Below are positions 6,877 to 8,808 of a stretch of 8,808 nucleotides of DNA, piece by piece (within the stretch, counting starts at the first letter, position 1; each line of letters opens with the position of its first letter). Source of the stretch: Prevotella sp. CAG:891 (GTDB taxonomy: Bacteria > Bacteroidota > Bacteroidia > Bacteroidales > Bacteroidaceae); assembly GCA_000437675.1 (NCBI GenBank), contig FR901699.1, positions 1 to 8,808 of the forward strand. The letters run 5' to 3'. Under the pieces are notes generated by a model. That model was not told the DNA's origin, did no database searches, and worked only from the letters and a program-made list of their open reading frames with translations. The position numbers and the translations under genes are program-made.

Positions 6877-8172
6877 TCAGAAGAACTTGGGCAAACGGTA
6901 AAGTTTCGTGCCATTCGAACCCTTGATGAGCACCAATGATTCGACGGGGCAGCAACCGCCCTGCAACGCATTTTCAACGGCTTCGACATCGGGGAACCAG
7001 CGAGCACCGGCTGCGTATGGCTGGAACTCTTCGCCCACGAGCCACACCTCGTCGGCATGGAGTGAAGCGGCTTGTTCAGCTACGGCACGGTGGGCAGCAG
7101 CTGATTCTAAACCCAATTCGCGCATTTCGCCCAACACCAGCATTTTGTGGGGGTGCGGAATGAGCGCAAAGTTATCGAGTGCCGCCTTCATGCTGGTGGG
7201 GTTGGCATTGTAGGCATCAACAATCAGTTCATTGTGTGCCGTGCGCACCAGTTCGCTGCGGTTATTCGTCGGTATGTAAGCAGCAATGGCCTCAGCTGCC
7301 TGTTCGGGCGTTACACCGAAATGCGTACCCACACTGATGGCAGCCAGCACGTTCGTCAGATTGTAAGCACCAATGAGGTGTGTCTGCACCCTGTGCCAAT
7401 CGCCGCCGTCGGCACGGAAACGTAGACAGAGGGCGGGATTGCACGCCTCTACTTCGCCTTCAACGCGATAGCCCTTGCCTACCGAACCGTAAAGGTCGGC
7501 TTTCAGCCCTTCGGCACGGGGCACCAGGTGTTCGTTGTCGCCATGCAGGAACACAAAGGCATCGGGCTGTGTGCGCAAATAGTCGTAGAGTTCCGACTTG
7601 GTGCGCACCACACCTTCGAACGAACCGAAGCCCTCGATGTGTGCCATGCCCACATTCGTAATCAGTCCACAGTCGGGCTGAACGAGTGCCGTGAGTTGGG
7701 CTATTTCGCCGGGGTGGTTGGCTCCGGTTTCAATCACCGCCATGTTGTGTGCAGGCGTAAGGCGCAGCAAAGTAAGGGGCACACCGATATGGTTGTTGAA
7801 ATTGCCCTGTGTAAACAGTACGTTATACTTTTTGGCGAGCACAGCCGCAGTCAGTTCCTTGGTAGTGGTTTTACCGTTTGTGCCGGTAATTTGTACGATG
7901 GGTGTGCGCAGTTGTTGGCGATGGTAAGCAGCCAGTTGCTGCAAAGTTTCGAGCACATCGGGCACTTGAATCAACCGGCTGTCGGCAGGCAGTTCGGGAT
8001 TATCGACCACGGCCAGCGCACAGCCGCTTTCAAGGGCTTGCAGGGCAAACGTATTGCCATCAAAGGTAGCACCGCGCAGGGCAAAGAAGATAGAACCTTC
8101 AGGACAGTGGCGCGTGTCGGTTGTCACAACGGGATGTTGCAAAAACAGTTTATACAGTTCAGCTATTTCCAT
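6877..8172 (-). CDS. murF: MurF, UDP-MurNAc-tripeptide:D-Ala-D-Ala ligase
   Basis: MurF is the cytoplasmic enzyme that uses ATP to add D-alanyl-D-alanine to the UDP-MurNAc-tripeptide, completing the peptidoglycan pentapeptide. The 431 residues are full length. Seen motifs: the substrate-binding start with TDTRHCPEGSIFFALRG (18-34), the ATP loop GTNGKTTTKE (97-106), NFNNHIGVPLTLL (124-136), TNVGMAHIEGFGS (172-184), the lysine-bearing TKSELY (191-196), NRSE (304-307), DAYNANPTSM (319-328) and LGEM (347-350). All three Mur-ligase domains are present. It is more GC-rich than the regulator and glycosyltransferase, as expected for a core chromosomal gene. It appears monocistronic within the window, with a terminator downstream and its own promoter region upstream. 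The long plus-strand frames across it are antisense artefacts. Confidence 0.96.
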   Translation of the reverse strand: MEIAELYKLFLQHPVVTTDTRHCPEGSIFFALRGATFDGNTFALQALESGCALAVVDNPELPADSRLIQVPDVLETLQQLAAYHRQQLRTPIVQITGTNGKTTTKELTAAVLAKKYNVLFTQGNFNNHIGVPLTLLRLTPAHNMAVIETGANHPGEIAQLTALVQPDCGLITNVGMAHIEGFGSFEGVVRTKSELYDYLRTQPDAFVFLHGDNEHLVPRAEGLKADLYGSVGKGYRVEGEVEACNPALCLRFRADGGDWHRVQTHLIGAYNLTNVLAAISVGTHFGVTPEQAAEAIAAYIPTNNRSELVRTAHNELIVDAYNANPTSMKAALDNFALIPHPHKMLVLGEMRELGLESAAAHRAVAEQAASLHADEVWLVGEEFQPYAAGARWFPDVEAVENALQGGCCPVESLVLIKGSNGTKLYRLPKFF

Positions 8173-8185
8173 TATATATATAATG
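8170..8185. repeat. 16-base AT-rich palindrome at the murF start codon
   Basis: CATTATATATATAATG is a perfect palindrome whose minus-strand end is the murF ATG. In mRNA it could pair and hide the start codon, but the pairs are mostly A-U and the core is a simple TA repeat, so a functional role is uncertain. Confidence 0.4.
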
Positions 8186-8289
8186 TCATTGAGCGTTTGC
8201 TACTCTGCTTGACATACCACAGGGGGCAAACAGCCGGTTATTGGATAATTGTCTATTTTAGCGTGTATGGACTTTCGCTGTCCAGCCGA

Positions 8290-8297
8290 CAAAAGTA
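8290..8297 (-). promoter_or_regulatory. candidate -7 promoter element for murF
   Basis: On the minus strand TACTTTTG followed by T matches TAnnTTTG plus pyrimidine. The nearest upstream TTG is about 28 bases away, longer than usual. Transcription would start near 8282, giving murF a leader of roughly 110 bases. Confidence 0.4.
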
Positions 8298-8491
8298 GTA
8301 AAAAAATGAGGAATCACACCGCTTACAAGGGGTTTTTACAGCAAGAAACTTTAATTGATGGGAATAATCTAAAAAGACGAATAAGTTTCGAAGAGTGAGA
8401 CTGAGGCAATGTTGTCCTAAACGATTTATAGGTACGATGAACATGAGGTTGTTATAGATAATAACCCCTTCAAAGTTTTTTTGACCCCTAT
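8298..8491. other. intergenic stretch without a supported gene
   Basis: No convincing gene is seen. A 63-codon minus-strand frame overlapping this stretch has no recognisable motif and extends over the murF promoter, so it is not called. An 8-base stem (GGTTGTTA/TAATAACC, 8447-8466, one G-T pair) with a 4-base loop lies close to the 3' end of the IS4-like remnant and may belong to that element's end. The IS boundary cannot be placed because no terminal repeat pair is visible. Confidence 0.5.
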
Positions 8492-8808
8492 TTATTCCTC
8501 TCCTACTAGCTCAGGCGGAGGTGTAAATGGTTCGTTCAACCACTTTTCGAGTTCATTTTTCGTGAATGTGTTCAATCTAAGTGATACGACGAGATTGGCA
8601 AGCCCTCATTTGTACTTTGCAATGTGCTTTAGCCAGCAGAGTAGTAGCATCGTTGACAAAGCAGTCCATATCTGCGTCTCAACAGTATTGCGCGATGTAC
8701 CAATGAAACTCTTTATTTTCAACAGCTGCTTGATGTTTCTGAAGAATTTCAATCATCCACCTTGCCTTGTAGAGTTGCGCTATTGTGGAAGCAGACAACT
8801 TGAAGTTG
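8492..8808 (-). pseudogene. IS4-family transposase, degenerate C-terminal part
   Basis: The minus strand entering at the window edge encodes NFKLSASTIAQLYKARWMIEI. After a shift of one base near 8741-8750 it continues FRNIKQLLKIKSFIGTS, then NTVETQIWTALSTMLLL, and ends PPPELVGEE before TAA. Restoring the lost base recreates the IS4 signature Y-2-R-3-E-6-K, with the catalytic Glu in WMIEI. A TGA at 8606-8608 replaces what is probably a Trp codon (KYK-stop-GLANLVV). With a frameshift and a nonsense codon the transposase is dead. The N-terminal part would lie outside the window. Confidence 0.75.

Noticed and set aside
7528..8298. 256-codon plus-strand open frame
   Set aside because: It lies almost wholly antisense to murF, whose motifs are unambiguous, and shows no domain of its own.
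8253..8444. 63-codon minus-strand frame upstream of murF
   Set aside because: No motif, unlikely composition, and it covers the probable murF promoter.
8463..8486. CCCC...CCCC stretch flanking TTCAAA and TTTTTTTGA, considered as a hairpin or IS end
   Set aside because: The arms mirror each other on one strand rather than being complementary, so no stem forms.
1..8808. CRISPR arrays, tRNA or rRNA genes
   Set aside because: No regularly spaced direct repeats and no tRNA- or rRNA-like sequence were seen on either strand.

Overview
The window looks like accessory DNA from a member of the Bacteroidales, most likely Prevotellaceae. The signs are an outer-membrane beta-barrel protein of the PF14905 type, good matches to the Bacteroidetes -7 promoter element (TAnnTTTG), general lack of strong Shine-Dalgarno sequences, and IS66- and IS4-type remnants. 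The genus is an inference. One housekeeping gene, murF, lies near the right end. The rest reads as a decaying peptide-export or peptide-modification locus among broken insertion sequences.

Layout. Positions 2-37 may hold the last codons of a plus-strand gene. From 110 to 4765, three minus-strand genes form an apparent operon, transcribed in this order: a family 2 glycosyltransferase with a strange Cys-rich, Thr/Pro-rich C-terminal tail (3665-4765); a large TonB-receptor-like outer-membrane protein (661-3579); and the N-terminal C39 peptidase part of a peptidase-containing ABC transporter, cut off before its membrane and ATPase domains (110-649). An AT-rich AraC-family regulator is divergent from this operon (start probably 4924, end 5802). 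Next come a short promoter-led gene fragment of unknown identity (5861 to about 5985) and an IS66 remnant (about 5985-6638) with complete tnpB and only the first ~90 codons of tnpC. murF (6877-8172, minus) follows, with a clear intrinsic terminator downstream. From 8492 to the window edge lies the C-terminal part of an IS4-family transposase inactivated by a frameshift and a stop codon.

How the genes may work together. A C39 peptidase-transporter, an outer-membrane barrel protein and a glycosyltransferase in one transcription unit match the predicted 'GG-Bacteroidales' ribosomal peptide systems. In those, a peptide precursor with a double-glycine leader is modified, then cleaved and exported by the C39 transporter. 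No free-standing precursor or radical SAM enzyme is visible. The most interesting feature is the glycosyltransferase tail: after a second glycosyltransferase domain breaks off, about 68 residues with seven cysteines and a Thr/Pro/Ser-rich end continue in frame and resemble a peptide-precursor core. It could be a natural enzyme-substrate fusion, or a deletion scar joining a glycosyltransferase to a downstream precursor. Truncation of the exporter, a D-to-N change at its likely catalytic Asp, and flanking IS debris favour a locus that is no longer functional in its original form.
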